NCBI GenBank assembly: GCA_026645575.1
Contig: JAPKMW010000158.1
Coordinates: 1 to 17,700, forward strand
DNA: 17,700 nt
Source of the DNA: Caldilineaceae bacterium
GTDB taxonomy: Bacteria > Chloroflexota > Anaerolineae > Caldilineales > Caldilineaceae
Reading direction: 5' to 3'
Made by a program: the position numbers and the translations under genes. Positions 7,481 through 14,481 of the stretch are shown one piece after another (positions within the stretch are counted from its first letter, which is position 1; each line of letters opens with the position of its first letter). Below the pieces are notes generated by a model that ran no database searches, had not been told where the DNA came from, and saw nothing but the letters and a program-made list of their open reading frames with translations.

Positions 7481-8122
7481 TTACAACAACGCATTAACAA
7501 TTTGCCGAGCGTACTTTAGTTCATCCTCAATAATTGTGTGACCCAGGTTGGGGTACAACTTGACTGTCACCTGCGCCCCCATGCGCCGAAACACTTCCGC
7601 CGATTCGGTTACACGCTCCTTTGGAATGTGAAAATCCACATCGCTACAGCCCAGAAAGATCGGTGTGTCGGCCAGCGAACCGGCATACTCACGCGGGGCG
7701 CCGGGGGGGCCGATCAAGCCGCCGCTGAAAACCAACAAGCCACCATAGCGGCGGGCATTGCGCGCCACAAATTCGGATGCCAGACAAGCGCCTTGCGAAA
7801 AACCACCCAGGATGATGCGTTCTGCCGGAATCCCGGCAGCTTCCACCTGCGCCACCACCGCGCCGACCTGTTGCAACGCAGAGGAGAGATAGGGTTCATT
7901 CTGCGCCAACGGCATTAGAAAGCTGTGGGGATACCAGGTGTTGCCCGCGGCTTGGGGCGCCAGATAGGCGAGATCGGGGTGCGCCAGTTCGTTGCCCAGC
8001 GCCAGAATACTCTGCGCCGTCGCCCCGCGGCCATGCACCAGGATCATAGCCCCTTTGGCTTCGGTCAATGCCTTGCCGGCGGCGTAGATCGGTTGTCCTT
8101 GATGCACATCTTGCGTTGCCAT
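7481..8122 (-). CDS. mhqD: Phospholipase/carboxylesterase family alpha/beta hydrolase, MhqD-like
   Basis: This is an alpha/beta hydrolase of the phospholipase/carboxylesterase family (LysoPLA/Abhydrolase_2), 213 residues. The oxyanion region is LVHGRGA (28-34), the nucleophile is Ser109 in GFSQG (107-111), the acidic residue is Asp161 or Asp163 in CSDVDFHIP, and the histidine is His195 in NLGHTI. In Bacillus, MhqD belongs to the MhqR quinone-stress regulon, and here the gene follows a dioxygenase and a MarR regulator, which is why I use the symbol. The start is ATG 8122, because AAGGAG lies seven bases upstream; a TTG at 8128 overlapping the dioxygenase stop has no usable spacing. Its exact substrate is not known. 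It ends at the edge of the palindrome shared with GH32. Confidence 0.87.
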   Translation of the reverse strand: MATQDVHQGQPIYAAGKALTEAKGAMILVHGRGATAQSILALGNELAHPDLAYLAPQAAGNTWYPHSFLMPLAQNEPYLSSALQQVGAVVAQVEAAGIPAERIILGGFSQGACLASEFVARNARRYGGLLVFSGGLIGPPGAPREYAGSLADTPIFLGCSDVDFHIPKERVTESAEVFRRMGAQVTVKLYPNLGHTIIEDELKYARQIVNALL

Positions 8123-8124
8123 GC

Positions 8125-9093
8125 TCAAGCTCCTTCTGCCACAGGCGCGCCAAAGGGATCAACCTGAATCGGCGCGACTTGCGCTTCAATGGCAGCCCGT
8201 TGCGGCTCCAGCCAACTGGGCAATTTCAGGTGTGACCCTAACGCCGCCACATCTTCGTCATAGGTAAAACCGGGCGCATCGGTCGCCACTTCAAAGAGAA
8301 CGCCCCCCGGCGAACGGAAGTAGATCGAATGAAAATATTGGCGATCCATCACTGGCGAAACGCCATAGTTCGCCTGGTGTAGTTTGGTTTTATATTCGAC
8401 TTGCTCGGCATCGTCAACGGTACGGAAGGCGATATGATGCACCGACCCCGCACCCAAGCGCGCCGGCGGTTGTCCCGGTCGTTCGACGAGATCGATGTAG
8501 AGAGCAATATCGTTCGACGCCCCCTGATAACGATAGCGATTGCCCTCTTGCCCGACAAAGGTATACCCCAGTTGTTGGGTAAGCAGCTCGGCAGTCGGCG
8601 CCGCTTGAGCCACCCACAAGGTTGCACTGTGAAAGCCGCGCAACATATACGCCGCCGGCACAGGGCCATTGACCCAGGGTTGGATGGTCGCACGCGCATC
8701 GCTGCCGACCAGTTCAACTTCCATCCCATCGGGGTCAGCAAAGGCGATCACTTCCGCGCCAAAGCGCGGTTGTGCTTCCCGCACAGTGACGCCGTGCTTG
8801 TCAAGCCGGTCACGCCAATAGTCGAACGCACTTGTGGGAATAGTGTAGGCCGTCGCTGCCACTTCGCCATTGCCACGCACGCCCGGCGCCACATGCCGCC
8901 ACGGGAAAAAAGTCAAGACCGTTCCCGGTGTGCCGATTTCGTCGGCAAAATAAAAATGGTAGGTGCTAGGGTCATCAAAGTTGACCGTGCGCTTGACCAG
9001 CCGCTGCCCTAGCAAACTGTGGTAGAAATTGATATTTTTTTGTGGGTCGCCGGCAATGGCTGTGATATGGTGAATGCCTTGAATCGGTTGCAT
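8125..9093 (-). CDS. mhqO: Two-domain ring-cleaving (extradiol/VOC) dioxygenase, MhqO-like
   Basis: This is a vicinal-oxygen-chelate protein of 322 residues with two glyoxalase-like halves, similar to the MhqO/MhqA/PcpA-type ring-cleaving dioxygenases proposed to open hydroquinones and catechols. The first half starts HHITAIAGD (His8/His9). The second carries SVHHIAFRT (His219/His220) and SIYFRSPGGVLFEVATD (Glu268), which together supply a plausible 2-His-1-carboxylate metal site. The C-terminal PGFTYDED...LPSWLEPQR is typical of the family. GAGAGG five bases before the ATG sets the start. It is cotranscribed with the downstream hydrolase, whose ribosome site lies inside this gene's end. The real substrate remains to be determined. 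Confidence 0.88.
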   Translation of the reverse strand: MQPIQGIHHITAIAGDPQKNINFYHSLLGQRLVKRTVNFDDPSTYHFYFADEIGTPGTVLTFFPWRHVAPGVRGNGEVAATAYTIPTSAFDYWRDRLDKHGVTVREAQPRFGAEVIAFADPDGMEVELVGSDARATIQPWVNGPVPAAYMLRGFHSATLWVAQAAPTAELLTQQLGYTFVGQEGNRYRYQGASNDIALYIDLVERPGQPPARLGAGSVHHIAFRTVDDAEQVEYKTKLHQANYGVSPVMDRQYFHSIYFRSPGGVLFEVATDAPGFTYDEDVAALGSHLKLPSWLEPQRAAIEAQVAPIQVDPFGAPVAEGA

Positions 9094-9127
9094 CTACGCC
9101 TCTCTTTCAAATTCATATTTTACTTCC

Positions 9128-9150
9128 ATGTCAAATATCTTAATGTCAAA
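9128..9150. promoter_or_regulatory. Direct repeats upstream of the dioxygenase, candidate regulator site
   Basis: ATGTCAAA occurs at 9128-9135 and 9143-9150, a 15-base period, in the AT-rich gap between the MarR and dioxygenase genes. On the minus strand each copy reads TTTGACAT, so it also offers a -35-like TTGACA, but no convincing -10 follows at 17 bases. The same 15-base period recurs upstream of the MarR gene (TCAATATC), so the site could bind the same protein. The evidence is weak. Confidence 0.3.
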
Positions 9151-9169
9151 CTATTTAGAAAAAAAGTAG

Positions 9170-9622
9170 TTATCTTCCAATCTGCAAGCCAAGCTTGCGA
9201 CATAGCGCCGCTAGGTGGCGCTGTTCTTCTGGCGTTAAGACTGCCATTTCTTGTACAATCGTCGCCACATGTTGTGGGAAGACTTCTTCAACCAGTGCCT
9301 TACCGGCAGGAGTCAACGCGATAATAATCGACCGGCGGTCCTCTGGGTTTTGTGTGCGTACAACCAGCCGTCGCTTCTCCAAATTGTCGATGACTAACGT
9401 CAAGTTGCCAGTGCTGCGCAGAATCTTATCACAGAGGATCCCAGGTGTCATTGGGCCTAGGTGATAGAGCGCCTCTATGACGCCGAATTGGCTGACCGTC
9501 AAGTGGGCATCTTGTAAATGGCGATTAACGCGCTGGTTGACTGAGTCGGCGGCGCGCGACAATTTGATATAGAGATCGAGGGCCAGCCGTTCTTCGCTGG
9601 CGCCTTGGTAGTGTGTACCCAT
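9170..9622 (-). CDS. mhqR: MarR-family transcriptional regulator, MhqR-like
   Basis: This is a winged helix-turn-helix repressor of 150 residues. The DNA-binding part covers roughly residues 41-105: LTVSQFGVIEALYHLGPMTP, then the recognition helix around ILRSTGNLTLVIDNLEKR, then a wing with NPEDRRS and LTPAGKAL. The string LRSTGNLTLVIDNLEK resembles MhqR and its relatives, which sense quinones and derepress dioxygenase and hydrolase genes. Cys64 and a C-terminal cysteine are present, but I cannot say whether they sense anything. AGAGGG eight bases before the ATG fixes the start. It is first in an operon with the dioxygenase and hydrolase, and it probably represses its own promoter, which carries repeats. 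It would act as a dimer on DNA. Confidence 0.9.
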   Translation of the reverse strand: MGTHYQGASEERLALDLYIKLSRAADSVNQRVNRHLQDAHLTVSQFGVIEALYHLGPMTPGILCDKILRSTGNLTLVIDNLEKRRLVVRTQNPEDRRSIIIALTPAGKALVEEVFPQHVATIVQEMAVLTPEEQRHLAALCRKLGLQIGR

Positions 9623-9646
9623 ATTTAATTCCCTCTGCTATTTCCC

Positions 9647-9683
9647 TCAATATCCAATTACTCAATATCAAAATAATAATTGG
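9647..9683. promoter_or_regulatory. Candidate operator of the MarR regulator
   Basis: TCAATATC is repeated directly at 9647-9654 and 9662-9669, a 15-base period. An inverted repeat CCAATTA/TAATTGG (9654-9660 and 9677-9683) overlaps the -10 hexamer and the predicted transcription start. MarR proteins usually bind short inverted repeats in their own promoter, so this is the most likely autoregulatory site. It does not closely resemble the Bacillus MhqR operator I know. Confidence 0.45.
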
Positions 9684-9701
9684 GAGCGCATCTTCTGTCA
9701 A
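9673..9701 (-). promoter_or_regulatory. Sigma70-type promoter of the mhqR-mhqO-mhqD operon
   Basis: On the minus strand, TTGACA (9696-9701) is followed by a 17-base spacer and TATTAT (9673-9678, five of six matches). The predicted start near 9666 gives a leader of about 44 bases before the MarR ATG at 9622. The candidate operator overlaps the -10 region. Confidence 0.65.
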
Positions 9702-9820
9702 GCCCACACCAGGGAAAACGGCTTCAGGACAGGAACGGATTAGCGGCGGGTGGCAGGAACTCTTTTTGTTAGGGAGTAATGTTTTGGCAAAGAAGTTTTG
9801 AACGAATAAGCCCCTAGGCC

Positions 9821-9893
9821 GCTATCACCACGAATCAGAGGATCACGTCAGGAGAAAAAGATTCGTTAATCCTATGATTCGCGGTGATATAGC
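9821..9893. repeat. Imperfect inverted repeat downstream of the MFS gene
   Basis: The 20-base arm at 9823-9842 (TATCACCACGAATCAGAGGA) matches the complement of 9870-9889 at 18 positions, and GCTAT/ATAGC-like bases extend the outer end with a two-base offset. The loop is 27 bases. It lies about 20 bases past the MFS stop codon and upstream of the mhqR promoter. It could end MFS transcription, or it could be a dispersed repeat. The rest of the 289-base gap between 9622 and 9912 holds only the mhqR promoter and operator described separately. Confidence 0.5.
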
Positions 9894-9911
9894 TGGGACG
9901 CTATCTGCGCG

Positions 9912-11159
9912 TTAGCTTTGCGTTTGTAATGTGCGTAGGCGGGGACTCCTTAACATAGTCCACATTACGGCGGCGCCGATCAGGCTAATGCCGATGGTCA
10001 GGGCAAAGAGGGTGCTGTAACCCCACGCAGCGACAAGATAACCGCCGCCAAAGCCGATGACAGCGTAGGCGACGCCCATGGACATGGAGATAATGCCATT
10101 GGTCAAGGCGCGCCAGCGGCTATGGACAAGTTCCATCTGAAAGACTTGCAGCGCCGGCATCCAGATGGCGCTTAAGGCCAACAAGCCTAAACGGCCGGCG
10201 CCGGCGGCGCCCCAGTGGGGAATCAACGCCAGTGGCAATAAGCTCAGGGCGGAACCGACGGTGCCCATCATCAGGGTCCAGCCGTTGCCATAACGCGCCG
10301 CCAATCGCGGCGCCATCAGGGGGGCCAGAATCGTGGTAAACTGGCCTACGCCCGTCAATAACCCGATGGTGGCCGAGGAGAGCATCAGTTCGCGATCCAT
10401 GTAGGCATTACAAAATGATTGACAGGCCGCCGGCGCCATCTGCCCCAAGACAACATGGAGGACGAGGAAGGTGACAGGCAAGAGTGGAAAGGGGCTATCT
10501 GCTACTACTTGGACAGCGCGCGTTGTCGCCTCAGCAGGACGGATGAGCAGAAGCGGAATCAGGCCAAACAAGCAGAGAAGCGCCCCCGTCAAAAGTGCGG
10601 CGCGATAGGGTGCCGGGGCCTCAACGCTTTCCCCTAACAGACCCGCGAAGAGGATCGGCAAAAAACCGCCCACCACCGTACCGACAAAGGTTCCCAAGCC
10701 GCGCAAGACGCCATTGAAGGCATAGGCGCTGTTGCGATTTTGCGCCGTCGTCACAGCCATGAGCGCCGGCACTTGATTGATGCTGATGAGCGCCCAGCCG
10801 ATTGTCACCACCGCTTGGGCCAGAATCGGCCAAGCGAGATGCAAGGCAGACGGCACAAATTCAGTAAGCGGCAACATTGCCATGCCCAGCATGGTGACAA
10901 CGCCGCCGGCGATCATAGCAGCCCGTAGCCCGAACCGACCCCCCACCACTCCAGCCGGCAGACTGGCGAGAATGTAGGTGACTGCGCCGGAGGCATTAAA
11001 AATACCGACATACTCGACGCTGTAGCCCAACCGCAACACATAGAGGACGGTGAGCAACATCTGAATACCAAAGAAACTGATCGCCAGGAGGCCCGACGAA
11101 ATGATGAGCAATCTGGCGTCACGCGCCAGGTTGGAAAAGGTGGTGGTAGGTAGGTTCAT
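9912..11159 (-). CDS. Major facilitator superfamily transporter
   Basis: This is a 415-residue inner-membrane transporter with about twelve hydrophobic segments, normal for the MFS. The first half has an LGYSVEYVGIFNASGAVTY segment and, in the loop between helices 2 and 3, a degenerate motif-A-like GVVGGRFGLRAA. A central hydrophilic linker (RPAEATTRAVQVVADS) separates the halves. The C-terminal half contains GLLTGVGQFTTILAPLMAPR. No substrate can be read from the sequence; drugs, sugars or metabolites are all possible. The ATG lacks a clear Shine-Dalgarno and is preceded by low-complexity TTGGG repeats. It follows the CE15-like esterase on the same strand after 109 bases, so they may be cotranscribed, and it might carry a product of that enzyme. 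Confidence 0.88.
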   Translation of the reverse strand: MNLPTTTFSNLARDARLLIISSGLLAISFFGIQMLLTVLYVLRLGYSVEYVGIFNASGAVTYILASLPAGVVGGRFGLRAAMIAGGVVTMLGMAMLPLTEFVPSALHLAWPILAQAVVTIGWALISINQVPALMAVTTAQNRNSAYAFNGVLRGLGTFVGTVVGGFLPILFAGLLGESVEAPAPYRAALLTGALLCLFGLIPLLLIRPAEATTRAVQVVADSPFPLLPVTFLVLHVVLGQMAPAACQSFCNAYMDRELMLSSATIGLLTGVGQFTTILAPLMAPRLAARYGNGWTLMMGTVGSALSLLPLALIPHWGAAGAGRLGLLALSAIWMPALQVFQMELVHSRWRALTNGIISMSMGVAYAVIGFGGGYLVAAWGYSTLFALTIGISLIGAAVMWTMLRSPRLRTLQTQS

Positions 11160-11160
11160 A

Positions 11161-11258
11161 GGTTGGGTGGTTGGGTGATTAGATATTGGGTATTGGGATA
11201 TTCGTTATTGCGGTCGCCGGATTCAGTAAGTGTGAGCCAATACCTAATAGCCAATACC
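11161..11258. repeat. Low-complexity TTGGG/TATTGGG tract with inverted copies
   Basis: GGTTGGGTGGTTGGGTG and ATTGGGTATTGGG runs occupy 11161-11200. Their near complement occurs at 11237-11258 (CCAATACCTAAT then CCAATACC), giving an 11-of-12 stem (11185-11196 with 11237-11248). It fills the gap between the esterase stop and the MFS start. It could be a weak terminator or attenuator, or merely low-complexity intergenic sequence. Confidence 0.4.
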
Positions 11259-11268
11259 ATAATTTTCA

Positions 11269-12477
11269 TCACAGATGGCGGTCGGCAAAGTCGAGAAAGC
11301 AGGCCCAGTCATAGGCCGTCACATCATGTTTGCCGGTGCGGATATGATAGCCGATGGTGTTCATGATGGGCGTATGAACCGCCGGCATGGTCGTGGTGGG
11401 GATGCCCTCCTTGCCAAAGAGCGCATAGACCGGGCCGGCATAATAGGCGGACAAAAATTCACCACGGGGATCAGCCCACAGATCTTCCTCTGCGCTGGCG
11501 ACATAGAGCGGGCGGGGTGCAATGAGGGCCAGTAATGTATGCTGGTCGATAGGCAGATCATCTTCGCGGTCATTGTATTGCTGAAAGTTGGCGCAGAACC
11601 AGTGGGGAAAGCGGCTGTTGATCGCTGCCACCGTCTCGCCAAAGCGCCGCCGGGAGAGCGCCGCCCCACCACAGCCCGAATCGTTGGAGATGACCAACGC
11701 AAAGCGTTCATCTTGTGCGCCGGCCCAGAGTGCCGCTTTGCCCAGGCGCGAATGGCCCAGCACGGCCACCCGTTTGGCATCAATCAGCGGCTCGTTTTCA
11801 AAATAATCGAGCGCGTGTGACAAACCCCAAGCCCACGCGCCAATCGCACCCCACTCATCCGCTGCCGGTCGGCTTTGGCCGGGTTGATAAAAGAGGGGAT
11901 GGACGCCATTCTGAAAGCCATCGTCAAAATCAGGGTCGAGGTCACCGTAGTAGATGGTCGCCAGTGCATAGCCCCGTTCGACAATCTGTTCAACTGCCCA
12001 GCGCGATGCCGCTTGGCCACGGGATGCTTCAGTCGCGCAGTGATTGACAATGCCTCCTTCCGGGTTTTCCCGCATCCACTGTTGGGAAAGATGAATGGCC
12101 GGATCAAGGTGGATGGCATGGTTGCCAGCAAAGTTCAGACCAAGAAAGGTCGGATAGGGGCCGACGCCATTCGGGGCGTAAATCAGTAGGTGTATTACCA
12201 ACCTCTTCTCGCCTGTCCCCAAGGTAATCGTCACCTGCTTGCGCGTCGCGCAGCCCCTCAACGCTTGGTTGTCTATATCAGTGACGGTCGCTTGCAGCGG
12301 GAGTGGCTGGTCGGGTGTTTTGCCATAAACTTGGGTGGCAAACGCATCGAGTAATTCAGCGCGACGCTGCGGCCAGGCGTCCTGCGTCGTGATTGACGAG
12401 CCATCGGCCATTTGCAATGGATCTGGTAGGGTGTAGGCGGAAACCTGGGCTTCATCATAGATGACTGTGGAAGACAT
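11269..12477 (-). CDS. CE15-like alpha/beta hydrolase (glucuronoyl esterase / acetylxylan esterase related)
   Basis: This is a 402-residue alpha/beta hydrolase. The nucleophile motif GHSRLGK (241-247, Ser243), followed by [30 protein letters not shown], is characteristic of bacterial CE15-type esterases, in which a Ser-Arg-x-Gly-Lys core is conserved. The acidic partner is likely Glu330/Glu331 in [11 protein letters not shown], and the histidine is His378 or His384 in [15 protein letters not shown]. The family cleaves 4-O-methylglucuronoyl esters linking lignin to xylan, or related acyl sugars. No signal peptide is visible, unlike many family members that act outside the cell, so it may process imported fragments. 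The start is supported only by a distant GGAG. Sitting before an MFS gene suggests uptake or export of a related sugar. The exact substrate is uncertain. Confidence 0.82.
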   Translation of the reverse strand: MSSTVIYDEAQVSAYTLPDPLQMADGSSITTQDAWPQRRAELLDAFATQVYGKTPDQPLPLQATVTDIDNQALRGCATRKQVTITLGTGEKRLVIHLLIYAPNGVGPYPTFLGLNFAGNHAIHLDPAIHLSQQWMRENPEGGIVNHCATEASRGQAASRWAVEQIVERGYALATIYYGDLDPDFDDGFQNGVHPLFYQPGQSRPAADEWGAIGAWAWGLSHALDYFENEPLIDAKRVAVLGHSRLGKAALWAGAQDERFALVISNDSGCGGAALSRRRFGETVAAINSRFPHWFCANFQQYNDREDDLPIDQHTLLALIAPRPLYVASAEEDLWADPRGEFLSAYYAGPVYALFGKEGIPTTTMPAVHTPIMNTIGYHIRTGKHDVTAYDWACFLDFADRHL

Positions 12478-12498
12478 AAAATTTCCAAACTCCGTTGT

Positions 12499-12507
12499 CT
12501 TATATCA
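12499..12507 (-). promoter_or_regulatory. Possible extended -10 promoter of the CE15-like esterase
   Basis: On the minus strand TGATATAAG gives an extended -10 (TG plus TATAAG) about 22 bases before the ATG at 12477. A TTGACC upstream is spaced 21 bases away, which is too far for a normal -35. This is a weak call within the 74-base gap after the restriction gene. Confidence 0.25.
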
Positions 12508-12551
12508 CACTACTTATGTGTATAGGGTCAATAATGTTGTGTCAGGAAAAG

Positions 12552-13478
12552 TCAAAGAGCGGGGTTGTATGGTATATCGTCATTGATTAGCTTCTGTAAA
12601 TCATCACAGAAAAGAGCATCAATCGTTTTAATATGACGACGGAGGAAAGGATCGGACACCATAGTGGGACGTATATCGCAATAATAGACGCCATCCAGCG
12701 GATTCAGCTTGACTGTATACCCCTTAAAATGGCCTGGCAAAAAAGTGGAATTGACACCATAGCGATTCTCGAAAATGGTCTGTTTGCGCTGTACATCATT
12801 GAGAAAAATGGCGATGTGGGGTGTTGCTGTCTCAGTCAAGCGGCTGTACAGAAACTTATCGACAAAGATTTTGTCCAATCGATCTTTGCTTGACGTTTTA
12901 ACAGAACCGATGATTTTAAGTTTGTTCTCGTGAAAGAAGAGTAGATCATGTTGATAACTCATCTTAAACGCTTCGGCATCTTCCAGCATAACCGGAACAT
13001 TGATCACGCCGCTGCGGCAATCGATTCCCATTTCGTTGACCAACAAGCGAATGAACCGTTCAAACAGATCGCCATTGATCTTACGCGCCGTATTCGATCG
13101 GCTAGCTGGTAACGCGTCCAGTGTCGCGCCAATCGACTGTTGGATAGTGTAGATTGCATTACGAATAAGCGAACGACTGTTTTCATCGGTCACTGGTATA
13201 TCGATAGCATTGCGTAATAGGGCCAGAAAGTGTCCACGCAGCCAACTGGCGGACTGATTTCTCAACAATAAATTGGCATTAAGCGGGCGAGTGATATTGA
13301 AATGACCGTCTTCACGGTATTGGAGAAAGCAATAATTAGGTTCATTTTGCGAAACAATGACTGCTTGCACCCCTATTTCGATAAAATCAAGGTATCGACA
13401 GCAAAACTCAATGTAATCAGCTACAGTTATAAAGTTACTTTTATTGCTGGCGTTCAACAGTAAATTAGCAATTGTCAT
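12552..13478 (-). CDS. Putative type II restriction endonuclease (PD-(D/E)XK)
   Basis: This 308-residue protein is encoded directly after a DNA methyltransferase, with an ATGA overlap, so the start is secure and the pair is translationally coupled. It contains INGDLFERFIRLL (helix with Glu140), YQHDLLFF (Asp178) and IIGSVKTSSKDR (Lys194). The order helix-Glu, Asp, x-x-Lys with K-T-S-x-K-D-R resembles PD-(D/E)XK restriction enzymes of the EcoRII/SsoII/BsaWI kind, which recognise sites containing CC/GG. The first catalytic acid of the (D/E)xK is a serine (SVK), as in enzymes where the acid is moved elsewhere. The gene is visibly more AT-rich than the metabolic genes around it, which suggests transfer. 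Function is inferred from motif order and partner; the recognition site is unknown. Confidence 0.72.
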   Translation of the reverse strand: MTIANLLLNASNKSNFITVADYIEFCCRYLDFIEIGVQAVIVSQNEPNYCFLQYREDGHFNITRPLNANLLLRNQSASWLRGHFLALLRNAIDIPVTDENSRSLIRNAIYTIQQSIGATLDALPASRSNTARKINGDLFERFIRLLVNEMGIDCRSGVINVPVMLEDAEAFKMSYQHDLLFFHENKLKIIGSVKTSSKDRLDKIFVDKFLYSRLTETATPHIAIFLNDVQRKQTIFENRYGVNSTFLPGHFKGYTVKLNPLDGVYYCDIRPTMVSDPFLRRHIKTIDALFCDDLQKLINDDIPYNPAL

Positions 13479-14422
13479 CGAATACTTTCCCTACGTTCGG
13501 AATTTTTGCGGTCAAATTCGATCCATTCCGCAATAGATAGACGGCGCACATTTTCCAACCGTTGAATTGCCCATTGATTATATTCGGCATTTAGATCACA
13601 ACCCAGCCATCTACGACCTAGTTGTTCGGCAACGACCAAGCTAGTTCCTGAGCCGGAAAAAGGATCAAGGACCACTTGATTGATATCAGAGGCAGCCAAT
13701 ATCAGCTTCCGTAGCAGTTCTTCCGGTTTCTGTGTAGGATGAGGTGTTTTCTCACCCATGCCGTTGCACGTTGTTGGAATTTCGATCACATCTTTCGGTT
13801 TTGCGCCAAGCGGGTTTGGCATCCACTCTTCCTCGCGAACTTTGCCATTGCCAAAATGACTGGTTGTCGCTTGCGGATGCGCCGGATACTTAAGGGTATG
13901 TCTGCCATAGGGAACGCGGACATCATCTATCCGTAGGGCAAAGTCAGCCGATTTCCGCAAATGCAAAATGCTTTCGTGCGAGCGCCCCCAATCTTTTCCC
14001 AGATTTGCCTTATTGCGATAATGCCAGACGAGCCAACGACAGGAGTGAAAATCGCGCGCTGCCGGATGTTTCAGATCGGCTAGAATTTCCGAAAAGCCAC
14101 AGATATAGAGCGAACCTGTAGACCGCAAGACGCGTGCCGCTTCCCGAATCCAGCGCAGCGACCACGCAATATAAGCTTCCTGGCTTTCAAAGCTGTCCCA
14201 TTCAGCCTTGTTGATGTTATAAGGCGGATCAGCAAAGACCAGATCAATGCTATTATCGGGAATGCCCTGCAACCATGCGGTAGCATCGCCCAACCACAAT
14301 TCGCCATTAGGGTGCTTATATTGCACCTGAGCAGTTTGTTCGGTCTTTTCAGCTGGCAAAACATTGCCTATATTTAAAGCAAATAATGGAATGGGAGTCG
14401 CTTCAAGCTTTTTCTTCGGCAT
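13475..14422 (-). CDS. Site-specific DNA methyltransferase (beta-class, DPPY; N6-adenine or N4-cytosine)
   Basis: This is the modification enzyme of the restriction pair, transferring a methyl group from AdoMet to DNA. Motif IV is DPPY (65-68, in LVFADPPYNINKAEWD), motif X is TPHPTQKPEELL (227-238), and motif I is DPFSGSGT (253-260). The order IV...X-I is that of beta-class enzymes. DPPY favours N6-adenine methylation but does not exclude N4-cytosine. I start it at ATG 14422 (315 residues, MPKKKLEATP). The frame stays open further upstream but would then overlap the DUF4058 gene and lose family character. A promoter placed so that the message begins at this ATG supports the choice; ATG 14449 is an alternative. 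The C-terminus overlaps the restriction gene by four bases. Confidence 0.9.
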   Translation of the reverse strand: MPKKKLEATPIPLFALNIGNVLPAEKTEQTAQVQYKHPNGELWLGDATAWLQGIPDNSIDLVFADPPYNINKAEWDSFESQEAYIAWSLRWIREAARVLRSTGSLYICGFSEILADLKHPAARDFHSCRWLVWHYRNKANLGKDWGRSHESILHLRKSADFALRIDDVRVPYGRHTLKYPAHPQATTSHFGNGKVREEEWMPNPLGAKPKDVIEIPTTCNGMGEKTPHPTQKPEELLRKLILAASDINQVVLDPFSGSGTSLVVAEQLGRRWLGCDLNAEYNQWAIQRLENVRRLSIAEWIEFDRKNSERRESIR

Positions 14423-14429
14423 ATTTCGT

Positions 14430-14457
14430 ACTATAGCATTAGAACACATGTTTGCAA
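14430..14457 (-). promoter_or_regulatory. Promoter of the restriction-modification operon, probably leaderless
   Basis: On the minus strand TTGCAA (14452-14457, four of six) is followed by a 16-base spacer and TATAGT (14430-14435, five of six). The last base of the -10 is seven bases from the ATG at 14422, so transcription should begin at or within a base of the start codon. No Shine-Dalgarno precedes this ATG, consistent with leaderless translation. Confidence 0.5.
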
Positions 14458-14481
14458 AACTTGGAGAATAAAGCTGGTGCG

